A stretch of DNA of 43,631 nucleotides from Sphingobacterium sp. UBA2700 (lineage in GTDB: Bacteria > Bacteroidota > Bacteroidia > Sphingobacteriales > Sphingobacteriaceae). Under the pieces are notes generated by a model. It was not told the origin of the DNA. It made no database searches and was given only the letters and a program-made list of their open reading frames with translations. The translations under genes were made by a program, and so were the position numbers. The stretch lies in contig DELI01000001.1 in NCBI GenBank assembly GCA_002354335.1, forward strand, positions 1,345-44,975, read 5' to 3'. This document shows positions 8,729 through 17,445 of this stretch, in pieces (positions within the stretch are counted from its first letter, which is position 1; each line of letters starts with the position of its first letter).

Positions 8729-8760
8729 GAAAGGCAGAATTGATTTCAATTCTGCCTTTC
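8729..8760 (+). terminator. Terminator of the TPR gene
   Basis: The arms GAAAGGCAGAATTGA and TCAATTCTGCCTTTC pair over 15 bp around two bases and are followed by TCTTTTT. The preceding 8705-8728 (TAGATAT, TAGACAT units) is a short remnant of the heptamer repeats. Confidence 0.85.
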
Positions 8761-8871
8761 TCTTTTTAGGCGTCTTTTTTCTGAAAATGTCTTTTCTCAA
8801 GACCTTTCAAGAATTATTATACCTTTTGGTATCTTATCGGAAGTTTGGAAGAAGTATATATCATGTCTTGT

Positions 8872-9417
8872 TTAACTTCTATGTCTTTCCTCCAATAACC
8901 TCTTAAATTCTGATGGCGTTTTGCCGGTAATCTTTTTGAATTGTGTGCTCAAATGCGCTACGCTGCTGTATTGAAGCTTGAAAGCAATCTCTGATAACGG
9001 CAGATCATAATGCAGAAGCTCTTTCACTTTCTCAATCCTAAGATGGATCAAATATTTTTCAATACTCTCGCCTTGTATTTCAGAGAAGGTATTGCTGAGA
9101 TAAGCGTAGTCCATATGGAAACGATCCATCAAGAACTGTGAGGTCTTGATTACATTGGCTTCTTCGCTATTTACCAAGGTTAAGAGGGCTATTTTTATAT
9201 CTTCAACTAGTTGCTCTTTCCTGTCCTTTAAGATTTCAAATCCAATAGCTTGCAGTTCACCGTCGAGCTGATTTCGTTCTGCTTCCTGATAATCGCGCGA
9301 TGTATGTATCTCGCCGATACGCACCTCTTGATAGGGCAGGTTTAGCCTCTGCAATATTTGTTCGACGGCCATTTCGCAACGCGGACAAACCATGTTTTTT
9401 ATTCGAACGGTAGCCAT
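8872..9417 (-). CDS. AraC-type regulator fused to an HMA-like metal-binding domain
   Basis: A 181-residue protein. Residues 1-68 look like a heavy-metal-associated (ferredoxin-like) domain with a Cys-X2-Cys site in NMVCPRCEMAV. Residues 75-178 form a two-helix-turn-helix AraC/XylS DNA-binding domain, recognisable from LSEIAFKLQYSSVAHLSTQF and KKITGKTPSEFKRL. The inference is a transcription factor that senses a soft metal or redox state through the cysteine pair. Its ATG follows the stop of the M3 peptidase by one base, so the two are co-transcribed. No metal efflux gene is adjacent, and the target genes are unknown. Confidence 0.85.
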   Translation of the reverse strand: MATVRIKNMVCPRCEMAVEQILQRLNLPYQEVRIGEIHTSRDYQEAERNQLDGELQAIGFEILKDRKEQLVEDIKIALLTLVNSEEANVIKTSQFLMDRFHMDYAYLSNTFSEIQGESIEKYLIHLRIEKVKELLHYDLPLSEIAFKLQYSSVAHLSTQFKKITGKTPSEFKRLLEERHRS

Positions 9418-9418
9418 C

Positions 9419-11449
9419 TTAAGCGATTAATCCAGCGCGTTTCAATAAAGGATCTACGGATGGTTCTTTACCTCGGAATGCTTTGTACAATTCCATCGGA
9501 TGAACTGTTCCGCCCTTAGATAAAATATTATCTTTAAATTTCTTCGCAACTTCCTGATTGAAAATTCCCTCTTCTTTGAAATATTCGAAAGCATCGGCGT
9601 CTAATACCTCTGCCCATTTATAGCTATAATATCCGGATGAATATCCACCATTAAAAATATGGGAGAAGGATGGGCTCATGGCATTGTCTGGTACGTCTGG
9701 ATAGATCGTTGTATCGGCAAAAGCAGCGAGCTCAAAATCTTTTACCTTTTGGATTCCGCTGGGATCCTGACCATGCCAAGCCATATCCAATAGCCCGAAG
9801 CTCAATTGTCTTACCGTTGCTAAGCCTTCCAAGAATGCTGCGCTTTCTTTGATTTTCTCTACGTATTCCATCGGAAGGGAAGCGCCACTTTCATAGTGTT
9901 TAGCAAAAAGTGCCAATGCTTCTTCTTCATAGCACCAGTTTTCCATCACCTGACTTGGCAACTCGACGAAATCCCAATAGACGGAAGTTCCGGATAGGGT
10001 AGGATAGGTGGTATTTGCAAGCATGCCGTGCAGGGCATGTCCAAACTCATGAAACAATGTAGTCACCTCGTTGAACGTTAATAACGATGGTTTGGTAGCC
10101 GTAGGTTTGGTGAAGTTGCATACGATCGACACATGTGGTCTTTCGTTTTCTCCATCTTTGATATACTGCGGCTTGAAAGAAGTCATCCATGCGCCGTTGC
10201 GTTTTCCTTTTCTAGGGAAGAAATCTGCATAGAATATAGCGACTAATCCACCGTTGTTATCTCTAACCTCAAAAGTCTGTACATCGCGATGATATTTATC
10301 TATCGTGCCAACCTCTTTAAAGTTGATGCCGTAAAGCTTATTTGCAATATCAAAGGCTCCCTGCATCACATTTTCTAATTTGAAATAAGGCTTGAGCTTT
10401 TCATCATCTAAATTAAACTTCAGCTGCTTTAATTTCTCGCTATAATATGCACCGTCCCATTTCTGCAATTGCTCCAATCCATCGATTTCTTTGGCAAATG
10501 CTGAGAGTTCCGCAAATTCTTTTTCTGCGGCAGGTTTTCCTTTTGCCAAAAGATCATTTAGGAATGCTTTGACAGTTTCAGGGTCTTTCGCCATACGCTC
10601 TTCCAACACAAAGTGCGCGTGGCTAGGGTAGCCCAATAAATTGGCCCGCTGATGTCTTAGATTTACAATCCTCAAGACGGTAGCCTCGTTATTATTTTCG
10701 TTGTCTTGGAAGGCCTTCTTGCCGGCAGCAATGGCAAGTTCTTCGCGTCTTGCTCTATTCTCGGCATAGGTCATAAATGGAATGTAGCTCGGGTAATCCA
10801 GGGTGATGATCCAACCTTCTTTTCCTTGCTCTTTCGCCAATTCCTGCGCTGCCTCAATAGCACCTTCAGGTAAACCAGCAAGTTCCGCTGGATCCAACAA
10901 GTGCATTTGATAGGCATTGGTGTCGGCCAAAACATGTTCGCCGAATTTTAACTTCAATACAGATAGCTCGGCATCAATATCTCGCAATTGCTGTTTTTTA
11001 TCTTCAGCTAATAATGCACCGTTGCGAACAAAATCTTTATAGTTCTTCTCCAACAGCATCAATTGTTCGGTGTTTAGATTCAGACTATCCTTCTGCTCAT
11101 AGACCGCCTTTATTCGATTGAACAGGTCCACGTTCAAGGTGATGTCGTTGCTAAGCTTAGAAAGCTTCGGAGCGACATCCTGCGCAATCTTATCCAGTTC
11201 ATCGTTAGTCTCCGCGGAGTGTAGATTGAAAAATATATTGGAAATACGATCCAAGCGCATTCCGGAGAATGCTAAGGCGGCGATCGTGTTTTCGAAGCTT
11301 GCCGGTTCAGTATTCGATACCAAGCGATCGATTTCTTCTCTCGTTTCGGCAATGGCCTCATCGAAAGCAGGTATAAAATCTGCTTGATTAATGGAAGAAA
11401 ACGGAGCTGTATCGTGAGGGGTATTAAATGGTGTTTTTAGCATGTTCAT
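9419..11449 (-). CDS. M3-family zinc oligopeptidase (oligopeptidase A / Dcp type)
   Basis: A 676-residue cytoplasmic metallopeptidase without a signal peptide that clears short peptides released by proteases such as Lon. The zinc site HEFGHALH is at about residue 467, and the third glutamate ligand is expected about 25 residues further on, in the VELPSQVMENW segment. The C-terminal half also has the family's FNGGYSSGYYSYKWAEV motif with the Tyr residues that bind substrate. A second ATG lies at codon 3 (11443). It is the first gene of a two-gene operon with the HMA-AraC regulator. Sequence alone does not distinguish PrlC-like from Dcp-like specificity. Confidence 0.94.
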   Translation of the reverse strand: MNMLKTPFNTPHDTAPFSSINQADFIPAFDEAIAETREEIDRLVSNTEPASFENTIAALAFSGMRLDRISNIFFNLHSAETNDELDKIAQDVAPKLSKLSNDITLNVDLFNRIKAVYEQKDSLNLNTEQLMLLEKNYKDFVRNGALLAEDKKQQLRDIDAELSVLKLKFGEHVLADTNAYQMHLLDPAELAGLPEGAIEAAQELAKEQGKEGWIITLDYPSYIPFMTYAENRARREELAIAAGKKAFQDNENNNEATVLRIVNLRHQRANLLGYPSHAHFVLEERMAKDPETVKAFLNDLLAKGKPAAEKEFAELSAFAKEIDGLEQLQKWDGAYYSEKLKQLKFNLDDEKLKPYFKLENVMQGAFDIANKLYGINFKEVGTIDKYHRDVQTFEVRDNNGGLVAIFYADFFPRKGKRNGAWMTSFKPQYIKDGENERPHVSIVCNFTKPTATKPSLLTFNEVTTLFHEFGHALHGMLANTTYPTLSGTSVYWDFVELPSQVMENWCYEEEALALFAKHYESGASLPMEYVEKIKESAAFLEGLATVRQLSFGLLDMAWHGQDPSGIQKVKDFELAAFADTTIYPDVPDNAMSPSFSHIFNGGYSSGYYSYKWAEVLDADAFEYFKEEGIFNQEVAKKFKDNILSKGGTVHPMELYKAFRGKEPSVDPLLKRAGLIA

Positions 11450-11563
11450 AGCATAAAGTTACAACAAATTAACATAGCTAATGGCTTACAAACATTTTAA
11501 TTGATTAGTTTTGACGGTAACATTACGTACACTGTCACCGTTATTAATATTAAAAGAAATTTT

Positions 11564-12025
11564 ATGAAAAGAAAATTCAAAGCTTGTCTTTCCTTGTCTT
11601 TGTTGTTGTTAGCCGTACAAGCTTGTAATTCGGGAAATCAAACACAAAATAATAATACAGCCACAGTAAAAGAGGTGGATAAAGACACACTTCCGGGAAC
11701 CTATGAATATATCGGTAATGGTGATACGATTCGATTAGAACTTAACGCACAACAAGACTCTGTATTTGGCAAATTGCTGTATGCTTTGGGCGAGAAAGAT
11801 CGCAATGTGGGCGATTTCAAAGGGCATGTGAAAGGCGGACAATTGATTGGAGAATACTACTTTATGTCTGAAGGGGTAGGCTCTGTTCGCGACATGATTT
11901 TTAATGTGACGAAGGAGGGCTTATTGGAAGGTTATGGTGAGGTCGAAGAGCGTGACGGTGGTTTTCGTTTCTTGGATACCAGTAAGTTGAAATTCGACCA
12001 CGGCATGTTGTTGGAGAAAAAATAG
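11564..12025 (+). CDS. Small lipoprotein, function unknown
   Basis: With the start at 11564 (MKRKFKAC) the product has 153 residues and a lipoprotein signal ending LLAVQAC, so it should be lipid-anchored in the envelope. A start at 11501 would place 21 non-signal residues in front and is rejected. The mature part is beta-rich (LPGTYEYIGNGDTIRLEL and GHVKGGQLIGEYYFMSEG), like a small lipocalin-type barrel in which each pair of strands tests a value. I recognise no named family with certainty. It stands alone, with a bidirectional terminator downstream. Confidence 0.8.
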   Translation: MKRKFKACLSLSLLLLAVQACNSGNQTQNNNTATVKEVDKDTLPGTYEYIGNGDTIRLELNAQQDSVFGKLLYALGEKDRNVGDFKGHVKGGQLIGEYYFMSEGVGSVRDMIFNVTKEGLLEGYGEVEERDGGFRFLDTSKLKFDHGMLLEKK

Positions 12026-12092
12026 AAAACGAGTTTATCGCGGTCTTTCCTTATCTATAAATAAGTATACAGAACGCTTGATTAACATATCG

Positions 12093-12138
12093 AAAACATA
12101 AAAAGAGCAGCCAGTAAGGGCTGCTCTTTTTATGTTTT
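12093..12138. terminator. Bidirectional terminator between convergent genes
   Basis: A 20-bp arm starting AAAACATAAAAAGAGCAGCC pairs with its complement after a five-base loop (AGTAA). Poly-T follows on both strands. It serves the lipoprotein gene on the left and the MBL-fold gene on the right, whose stop codon is only 3 bp away. Confidence 0.88.
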
Positions 12139-12140
12139 TG

Positions 12141-13256
12141 CTACTTCACCTCTTCCCACCAAGGGCGAGTTTCGTTGGGTTTATCGAGGTAGATCACTTG
12201 TCCCATTTGCGGAGTGATCAATTCTTGATTCTGTTTCTTTGCCTCTGCCGATATTCTGATCATAGGCTCGTCCCAAGCATGATTAGCCAGCGGGAATTTA
12301 GAATTATGAACAGGGATTAAAGTTTTTGTTTGCAATTCTTTCGCTGCAGTTACCGCTTCTTCCGGCATGAGGTGGATATAGTGCCACATATCATTGTATT
12401 GCCCGTTTTCAATAATCGTAAAATCAAAGGGACCATACTGATCACCAATCTCCTTAAAATGTTTCCCATAACCGCTATCTCCGCCAATAAAGATATTGTA
12501 TTTTGATGTTTTCAACACGAAGGAAGACCATAAGCTGGTATTGCGTTTAAACCATCTCCCCGAGAAGTGTCGAGCAACATTGGCGGTAAAAGTAAGTGAG
12601 TCTATTGTTTCGGATTCCCCCCAATAAAGCTCGTGTATTTTTTCGGTCGGATATCCCCATTTTTCCAGGTGCGCTCCAACGCCAATACTTGTGATGATCT
12701 CCTTGGCTCTGCCTTGATATTTCTTCAATGTCGCATAATCTAAATGGTCAAAGTGATCATGAGTGATCACCAACACATCTACATCCGGCATATGCTCGAT
12801 TGTATAAGTGTATGTCATGTCAAATGCTTTTACACCAAACGGCACCGGGGATGCATGTTTGCTAAAAACGGGGTCTACGAGGATACGTTTTCCGTCGATC
12901 TGAAGGAAGTAGGAGGAATGCCCAAACCAAACATAAACATCCTGGTCTAATGGGATATTTTTCAAATCGGTTTGAATAACCGGCAAAGGAGTCGAAGGAA
13001 CATTGCGCTTGTCTTTGGCAAAGAAGAATTTGCGAAGCATCGTCATTTGCGATACGCCCTCTTTGATTGCTGGGGTAAATTCGATATTATCGAATACCCC
13101 TTCTTTAAAGGTCTTTAGCGATTCCATGCGTTGCAGACGCTCGCCGGAGGCTAATGCGCCGATATTGTCTGATCTGCCCAGTAGAAAGATCAGTAGAACA
13201 ACCACAATAACAAGGGTTAAAAGTATGTACAGCATGTATTTAAGTATCTTTTTCAT
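12141..13256 (-). CDS. Membrane-anchored MBL-fold metallohydrolase (NAPE-PLD / UlaG-like)
   Basis: The start at 13256 (MKKILKYM) gives 371 residues beginning with one hydrophobic helix (residues 6-28). The longer frame to 13424 adds an unlikely leader. The zinc motif THDHFDHLD is typical of metallo-beta-lactamase-fold hydrolases. VWFGHSSYFLQIDGKRILVD is the signature of the UlaG / NAPE-phospholipase D branch, as are the later GGDSGYG and HLMPEEA. It probably hydrolyses a phosphodiester or lactone at the membrane, but the substrate is unknown. The gene is divergent from a small ORF and ends in a shared terminator. Confidence 0.9.
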   Translation of the reverse strand: MKKILKYMLYILLTLVIVVVLLIFLLGRSDNIGALASGERLQRMESLKTFKEGVFDNIEFTPAIKEGVSQMTMLRKFFFAKDKRNVPSTPLPVIQTDLKNIPLDQDVYVWFGHSSYFLQIDGKRILVDPVFSKHASPVPFGVKAFDMTYTYTIEHMPDVDVLVITHDHFDHLDYATLKKYQGRAKEIITSIGVGAHLEKWGYPTEKIHELYWGESETIDSLTFTANVARHFSGRWFKRNTSLWSSFVLKTSKYNIFIGGDSGYGKHFKEIGDQYGPFDFTIIENGQYNDMWHYIHLMPEEAVTAAKELQTKTLIPVHNSKFPLANHAWDEPMIRISAEAKKQNQELITPQMGQVIYLDKPNETRPWWEEVK

Positions 13257-13428
13257 ATTAATGCCGCGCAAGATAGGATATTGTAGGCTTTCTTTTTTTG
13301 ATATATAAAATAAGCACCAATATTTTACTTTCAACTGAGAAAATGCCTCCGCCTGATAAAGGTCGCCGGTTTTAATTTTAAGGAAATTAGCACGCTCCAT
13401 ATTTAATATACCGTTAATATACACTGTT

Positions 13429-13436
13429 TATATTTG
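13429..13436 (+). promoter_or_regulatory. -7 element (TATATTTG) ahead of the small protein gene
   Basis: An exact match to TAnnTTTG, ending 23 bases before the 13460 ATG. The -33 region is AT-rich without a clear TTTG. Confidence 0.5.
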
Positions 13437-13459
13437 CGTAAACAAACAGCAATAATCCG

Positions 13460-13705
13460 ATGCATTTTATGAGTCATGAGGAGTCATCCATTATCCGCGA
13501 GTCTTTCAAAAGATTGGACGGAAAGTATCGAACTTACCTGGAACGGGAAGGTCGGTGGTTGGGAGGAAGCTTGATCAATATCTTGTTTTTTTCTTCGGTA
13601 ACGGATAAAGAAAAAGAAGAGGTGCATGTTAAGATGGAGATATACAATATGCTGCCACAGGATATCAAATCAGACGTATCTCAGATTGTTCCGGTCTCGT
13701 TCTGA
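13460..13705 (+). CDS. Small hypothetical protein (81 residues)
   Basis: A short soluble protein with no signal peptide or membrane segment. Charged helices (EESSIIRESFKRLDGKYRTY) are followed by a hydrophobic stretch (GGSLINILFFSS) and an acidic/basic tail. A second ATG at 13469 would give 78 residues. A good -7 element lies just upstream and a strong hairpin repeat downstream, which favours a real gene. I do not recognise a family. Confidence 0.6.
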   Translation: MHFMSHEESSIIRESFKRLDGKYRTYLEREGRWLGGSLINILFFSSVTDKEKEEVHVKMEIYNMLPQDIKSDVSQIVPVSF

Positions 13706-13728
13706 ATACAAGCTTTTATCAGTCTAAT

Positions 13729-13801
13729 CAAACCCCTTTCATAGCCCTTTCAGAAGGGTTATGAAAGGGGTTTGTATTGGGTTTACATTGGGTTTGAAAG
13801 G
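13729..13801 (+). repeat. AAACCCCTTTCATA hairpin repeat (copy 1)
   Basis: CAAACCCCTTTCATA (13729-13743) pairs perfectly with its complement at 13760-13774, with an inner CCCTT/AAGGG hairpin. The following 29 bases contain ATTGGGTTT twice and end GGGTTTGAAAGGG. A second copy at 34206-34282 is identical over this 3' part. It may also terminate the small protein gene upstream. Confidence 0.8.
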
Positions 13802-13809
13802 GAAGTGAG

Positions 13810-14156
13810 TAGTAGTAAGTATTTAGTAGTTAGTTGTTAGTAGTTAGTATTTAGTAGTTAGTATTTAGACCTAGGGCAGTCTAGACTGTAGATATTAGAT
13901 GTGAGATATTAGACTCTTTTGTCTTGAACCAGGAAAGGAAGGATTTAAGGAGAAACAGGAACCATCTTATCGTCATAGTATTTAGTTTTTCTACACGATC
14001 CTGCCAATCCTTTCATCCTTCCTTTCCTGGTTCAAGACAAAATTCCTTTCCTTGTACAAAACAAAAGACCTGCATTTCTGCAGGTCTTATATCTAAAATC
14101 TAAAGTCTTATATCTAAAGTCTTATATCTAAAATCTAATGTCTTATATCTAAGATC
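13810..14156. repeat. Heptamer-array element with 28-bp inverted repeat (copy B)
   Basis: Plus-strand TAGNNNT heptamers run from 13810 to 13873, ending in TAGACCT, and TAGATNT units continue to 13915. A perfect 28-bp inverted repeat follows, at 13917-13944 and 14015-14042 (core GTCTTGAACCAGGAAAGG). Positions 14084-14156 hold about ten heptamers in the opposite orientation (ATCTAAA / GTCTTAT units). This fills the space between two convergent genes. No coding potential is seen. Confidence 0.82.
14065..14088 (-). terminator. Terminator downstream of arginine decarboxylase
   Basis: AAGACCTGCA and TGCAGGTCTT pair over 10 bp around TTTC. On the minus strand TTGTTTTGT follows. It is separated from the gene's stop codon by the heptamer array. 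Confidence 0.75.
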
Positions 14157-15548
14157 TTATTGATATCCTAATAACTTCATGACTTGTTTCGAGTTTTGTT
14201 CCTCGCCAAATACCTCGTAGTTGAATGTTTCGTCGCGATTTCTGCGTACTAAAACGTGTTTAGGTGAAGGAAGCAGACAGTGGTGAATACCGCCGTATCC
14301 GCTCAATACTTCTTGGTAAGCTCCAGTGTGGAAGAATCCTAGGTATTGCACTTTTCTTGTTTTCGGCATAAACACCGAGTTCATGTGAGCTTCCTGGTTG
14401 TAATAGTCTTGACCATCGCAGGTAATACCACCAAGGTTCACGCGCTCGTATTCCGAATCCCAGTTGTTTATTGGCAACAGGATATACTTCTGATTCAATG
14501 CCCAAACGTCTGGAAGGTTGGTGATGAAAGAACCGTCTAACATTAACCATTTTTCACGGTCGTTCTGTTGTTTACGGCCAAGTACTTTATACAAGATTCC
14601 AGAAGCTTCAGCCACGGTATATTTACCAAACTCGGTAATAATATCTGGTTCTACGACTTCGTGGTGTGCACAGATTTGTTTGATACGGTTCACGATTTCA
14701 TTCACCATGTACTCGTAATCGAAGTCGTGTACTAGCGAATCTTTAAAAGGCATACCGCCACCAATATCTAAGGTGTCTAATTCTGGATTGATTTTTTTGA
14801 ATTTACAGTACAATGTAACATACTTTTCAAGCTCATTCCAGTAGTATGGTGTGTCGGAGATACCTGAATTGATAAAGAAGTGAAGTAATTTCACTCTAAA
14901 ATTCGGGTTTTCAGAGATCTTGCTGTTGTAGAAATCAATGACGTCTTCCATACGGATTCCTAAACGGGAAGTATAGAATTGCGAGTCAGGTTGTTCCTCT
15001 GCAGCGATACGAATTCCTAAGTTACAAGGCTCGGATAATTCGATCTCATCATCGTACATATTGAACTCCTCTTTATTATCCAAAACAGGGATAATATTGT
15101 GGAATCCATCATGTAACATATCGACGATATATTGCTTGTATTGGAATGTTTTAAAGCCGTTACAGATTACTGTAATGTCCTTGGTTACTTTACCTTGTCG
15201 CTCCAAAGCGTCAATCATAGGCATGTCGAAGGCCGACGATGTTTCTAAGTGAATATCGTTTTTTAAGGCTTCTTCAACAATATGTTTGAAGTGGGATGAC
15301 TTGGTGCAATAACAATACTTATAGGTACCGCGATAGTTGTATTTCAACATCGCTGTTTGAAACAATATCTTGGCCTGTTGTATCTTTTTACTAATAATCG
15401 GGAGATAAGTAAAACGTAGCGGCGTACCGTACGTTTCTATCATTTCCATCAAATTCAAATCGTGGAAGTACAATTCGTCATCGATAATATCGAATCCGTC
15501 TTGCGGAAAACCAACACTTAAGTCAAGAAATTCCTGATAGCTCTGCAT
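14157..15548 (-). CDS. speA: Arginine decarboxylase (Bacteroidota type, PLP fold III)
   Basis: The enzyme decarboxylates arginine to agmatine, the first step toward polyamines. The 463-residue protein begins with an alanine-racemase-like barrel. The PLP lysine is expected in YKYCYCTKSSH. Glycines for the cofactor phosphate lie in LDIGGGMP, and the C-terminal beta domain contains NLGGITCDGQDYYN with the conserved Cys-Asp pair. It is shorter than E. coli SpeA (about 650), as usual for this phylum. It is divergent from argS and has its own -7 box. The reaction is assigned by family resemblance, and a related diamine or carboxynorspermidine specificity is less likely. Confidence 0.88.
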   Translation of the reverse strand: MQSYQEFLDLSVGFPQDGFDIIDDELYFHDLNLMEMIETYGTPLRFTYLPIISKKIQQAKILFQTAMLKYNYRGTYKYCYCTKSSHFKHIVEEALKNDIHLETSSAFDMPMIDALERQGKVTKDITVICNGFKTFQYKQYIVDMLHDGFHNIIPVLDNKEEFNMYDDEIELSEPCNLGIRIAAEEQPDSQFYTSRLGIRMEDVIDFYNSKISENPNFRVKLLHFFINSGISDTPYYWNELEKYVTLYCKFKKINPELDTLDIGGGMPFKDSLVHDFDYEYMVNEIVNRIKQICAHHEVVEPDIITEFGKYTVAEASGILYKVLGRKQQNDREKWLMLDGSFITNLPDVWALNQKYILLPINNWDSEYERVNLGGITCDGQDYYNQEAHMNSVFMPKTRKVQYLGFFHTGAYQEVLSGYGGIHHCLLPSPKHVLVRRNRDETFNYEVFGEEQNSKQVMKLLGYQ

Positions 15549-15565
15549 TATTTTCTTATTTTTGG

Positions 15566-15573
15566 CAAAGATA
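15566..15573 (-). promoter_or_regulatory. -7 element (TATCTTTG) for speA
   Basis: The minus strand reads TATCTTTG, a match to TAnnTTTG, 17 bases before the ATG, giving a leader of about 12 bases. Confidence 0.5.
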
Positions 15574-15658
15574 TACTTTCATAATGAATACATAAATATT
15601 ATTGCAGTTATTTTTTGAATTCATTATCAGAACGTTAAGAATATTACGAAATATTTAC

Positions 15659-17443
15659 ATGGCAAATTCAATTCAAGAACTGCTTATTGAGAAGACAGTT
15701 GAAGCAGTAAGTGCACTTTATGGTTCCGAAATCCCTGCTCAGCAGATTAGCTTGCAAGAGACGAGGAAAGAGTTCGAAGGACAGATTACAATTGTTGTAT
15801 TCCCGGTTACTCGCTTTTCGAAAAAATCACCTGAGGTAACAGGTACTGAAATTGGCGAGTATTTACAGCAACAGATCTCAGATATCACAGCTTTCAACGT
15901 CATCAAAGGCTTCTTGAACTTAAGTTTTTCCGATGCTTATTGGGTGAACTTGCTGAACGATACGATTTTGTCGGATAGTTTTGCTGTATTGCCAAAGAAT
16001 GGCAAGAAGGTAATGGTCGAATATTCATCTCCAAACACAAATAAGCCACTACACTTAGGACATATCCGCAATAATTTATTAGGGTATTCTGTTGCCGAGA
16101 TTCTTGGCGCCGCTGGATATGATGTAATCAAAGCTAATTTGGTTAACGACAGAGGTATCCACATCTGTAAGTCGATGCTGGCATGGCAAAAGTTTGGCGA
16201 GGGTGAGACGCCGGAGTCTACAGGCATGAAGGGCGACCACTTGGTGGGTAAGTACTATGTGATCTTTGACAAGGAATACAAAAAGGAAATTGAGGAGTTG
16301 AAGGCGGCAGGTCAATCTGAGGATGACGCAAAGAAAAATGCACCACTCATTAAACAAGCGCAAGCGATGTTGCAGCAATGGGAAGCCGGAGATGAGGAGG
16401 TAATTTCACTATGGAAAACAATGAACAGCTGGGTATATGCAGGTTTTGATAAAACCTACAAGCAGTTGGGCGTTGATTTCGATAAATTCTACTACGAATC
16501 AGATACCTATTTATTAGGAAAAGATATTATTCAGGAAGGTCTTGATATGGGGGTATTCTTCAAAAAAGAAGATAACTCGGTATGGATCGATTTGACTGAT
16601 GAGGGCTTGGATCAGAAACTTGTATTGCGTGGGGATGGTACTTCGGTATACATTACGCAAGACTTGGGTACAGCGCAACTAAAATATGATGAGTTCAAGA
16701 TGGATGAGTCTATATATGTTGTTGGGAACGAGCAAGACTATCACTTCAAGGTTTTATTTGCGATCTTGAAGAAGTTGGGTAAAGACTGGGCACAGGGTTT
16801 ATTCCACCTTTCATATGGTATGGTGGATCTTCCGCAAGGAAAGATGAAATCGAGAGAGGGGACTGTCGTTGATGCGGATGATCTGATGCAGGAAATGTTG
16901 GATACGGCGCAACAGCGCACGGAGGAGCTAGGCAAGACTGAAGGATTGGAAGAGGGTGAAAAGGCTGCGCTTTATAATACGCTTGGAATGGGGGCTTTGA
17001 AGTATTTCTTGTTGAAAGTTGATCCTAAGAAGCGTCTATTGTTCAATCCGAATGAGTCTGTGGATTTTCAAGGGCATACGGGTCCGTTTATTCAATATAC
17101 GCATGCACGTATTAAATCGGTATTGCGCAAAGCAGCATATCAGGCTGAGGCGGCGAAAGTGGTTCCTGCGTCGATATCGACTTTTGAGCGCGATTTGATA
17201 CAGTCGATTGCTGGTTATCCGGAGGTTATTGCATTGGCAGCGAAGGAATTCAGTCCAGCACAGATTGCAAATTACGCATACGAGCTAGCGAAATTATACA
17301 ACAAATTCTATCACGAAGAGAATATCCTGAAGGCAGAGCAGGAAGATGTGAAGCAATTCCGCTTACACTTATCGGCGGCGGCAGCGAAGGTAATCTCGGG
17401 ATCTATGAAACTGTTAGGAATCCAGGTTCCTGAAAGAATGTAA
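15659..17443 (+). CDS. argS: Arginyl-tRNA synthetase
   Basis: The enzyme charges tRNA-Arg with arginine. The start at 15659 (MANSIQELL) gives 594 residues; the frame from 15602 adds a hydrophobic leader not expected in this cytoplasmic enzyme. The class I signature HIGH appears as HLGH in NTNKPLHLGHIRNN. The KMSKS loop is the weaker GKMKSREGTVV, as is common in ArgS. The C-terminal DALR anticodon-binding domain starts near residue 480 (GPFIQYTHARIKSVLRKA). It leads an operon with a Gfo/Idh oxidoreductase 2 bp downstream. Two tRNA-Arg genes lie 20 kb away in the same window. Confidence 0.97.
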   Translation: MANSIQELLIEKTVEAVSALYGSEIPAQQISLQETRKEFEGQITIVVFPVTRFSKKSPEVTGTEIGEYLQQQISDITAFNVIKGFLNLSFSDAYWVNLLNDTILSDSFAVLPKNGKKVMVEYSSPNTNKPLHLGHIRNNLLGYSVAEILGAAGYDVIKANLVNDRGIHICKSMLAWQKFGEGETPESTGMKGDHLVGKYYVIFDKEYKKEIEELKAAGQSEDDAKKNAPLIKQAQAMLQQWEAGDEEVISLWKTMNSWVYAGFDKTYKQLGVDFDKFYYESDTYLLGKDIIQEGLDMGVFFKKEDNSVWIDLTDEGLDQKLVLRGDGTSVYITQDLGTAQLKYDEFKMDESIYVVGNEQDYHFKVLFAILKKLGKDWAQGLFHLSYGMVDLPQGKMKSREGTVVDADDLMQEMLDTAQQRTEELGKTEGLEEGEKAALYNTLGMGALKYFLLKVDPKKRLLFNPNESVDFQGHTGPFIQYTHARIKSVLRKAAYQAEAAKVVPASISTFERDLIQSIAGYPEVIALAAKEFSPAQIANYAYELAKLYNKFYHEENILKAEQEDVKQFRLHLSAAAAKVISGSMKLLGIQVPERM

Positions 17444-17445
17444 TC

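Noticed and set aside
11514..11541. Inverted repeat ACGGTAAC / GTCACCGT before the lipoprotein gene as an operator
   Set aside because: The arms match at 7 of 8 positions around a 12-base spacer, but there is no adjacent regulator and no second copy was seen in the window. The evidence is too thin to list as a site.
13257..13424. The N-terminal extension of the MBL-fold gene
   Set aside because: The extra 56 residues precede a normal membrane anchor beginning MKKILKYM and resemble untranslated leader.
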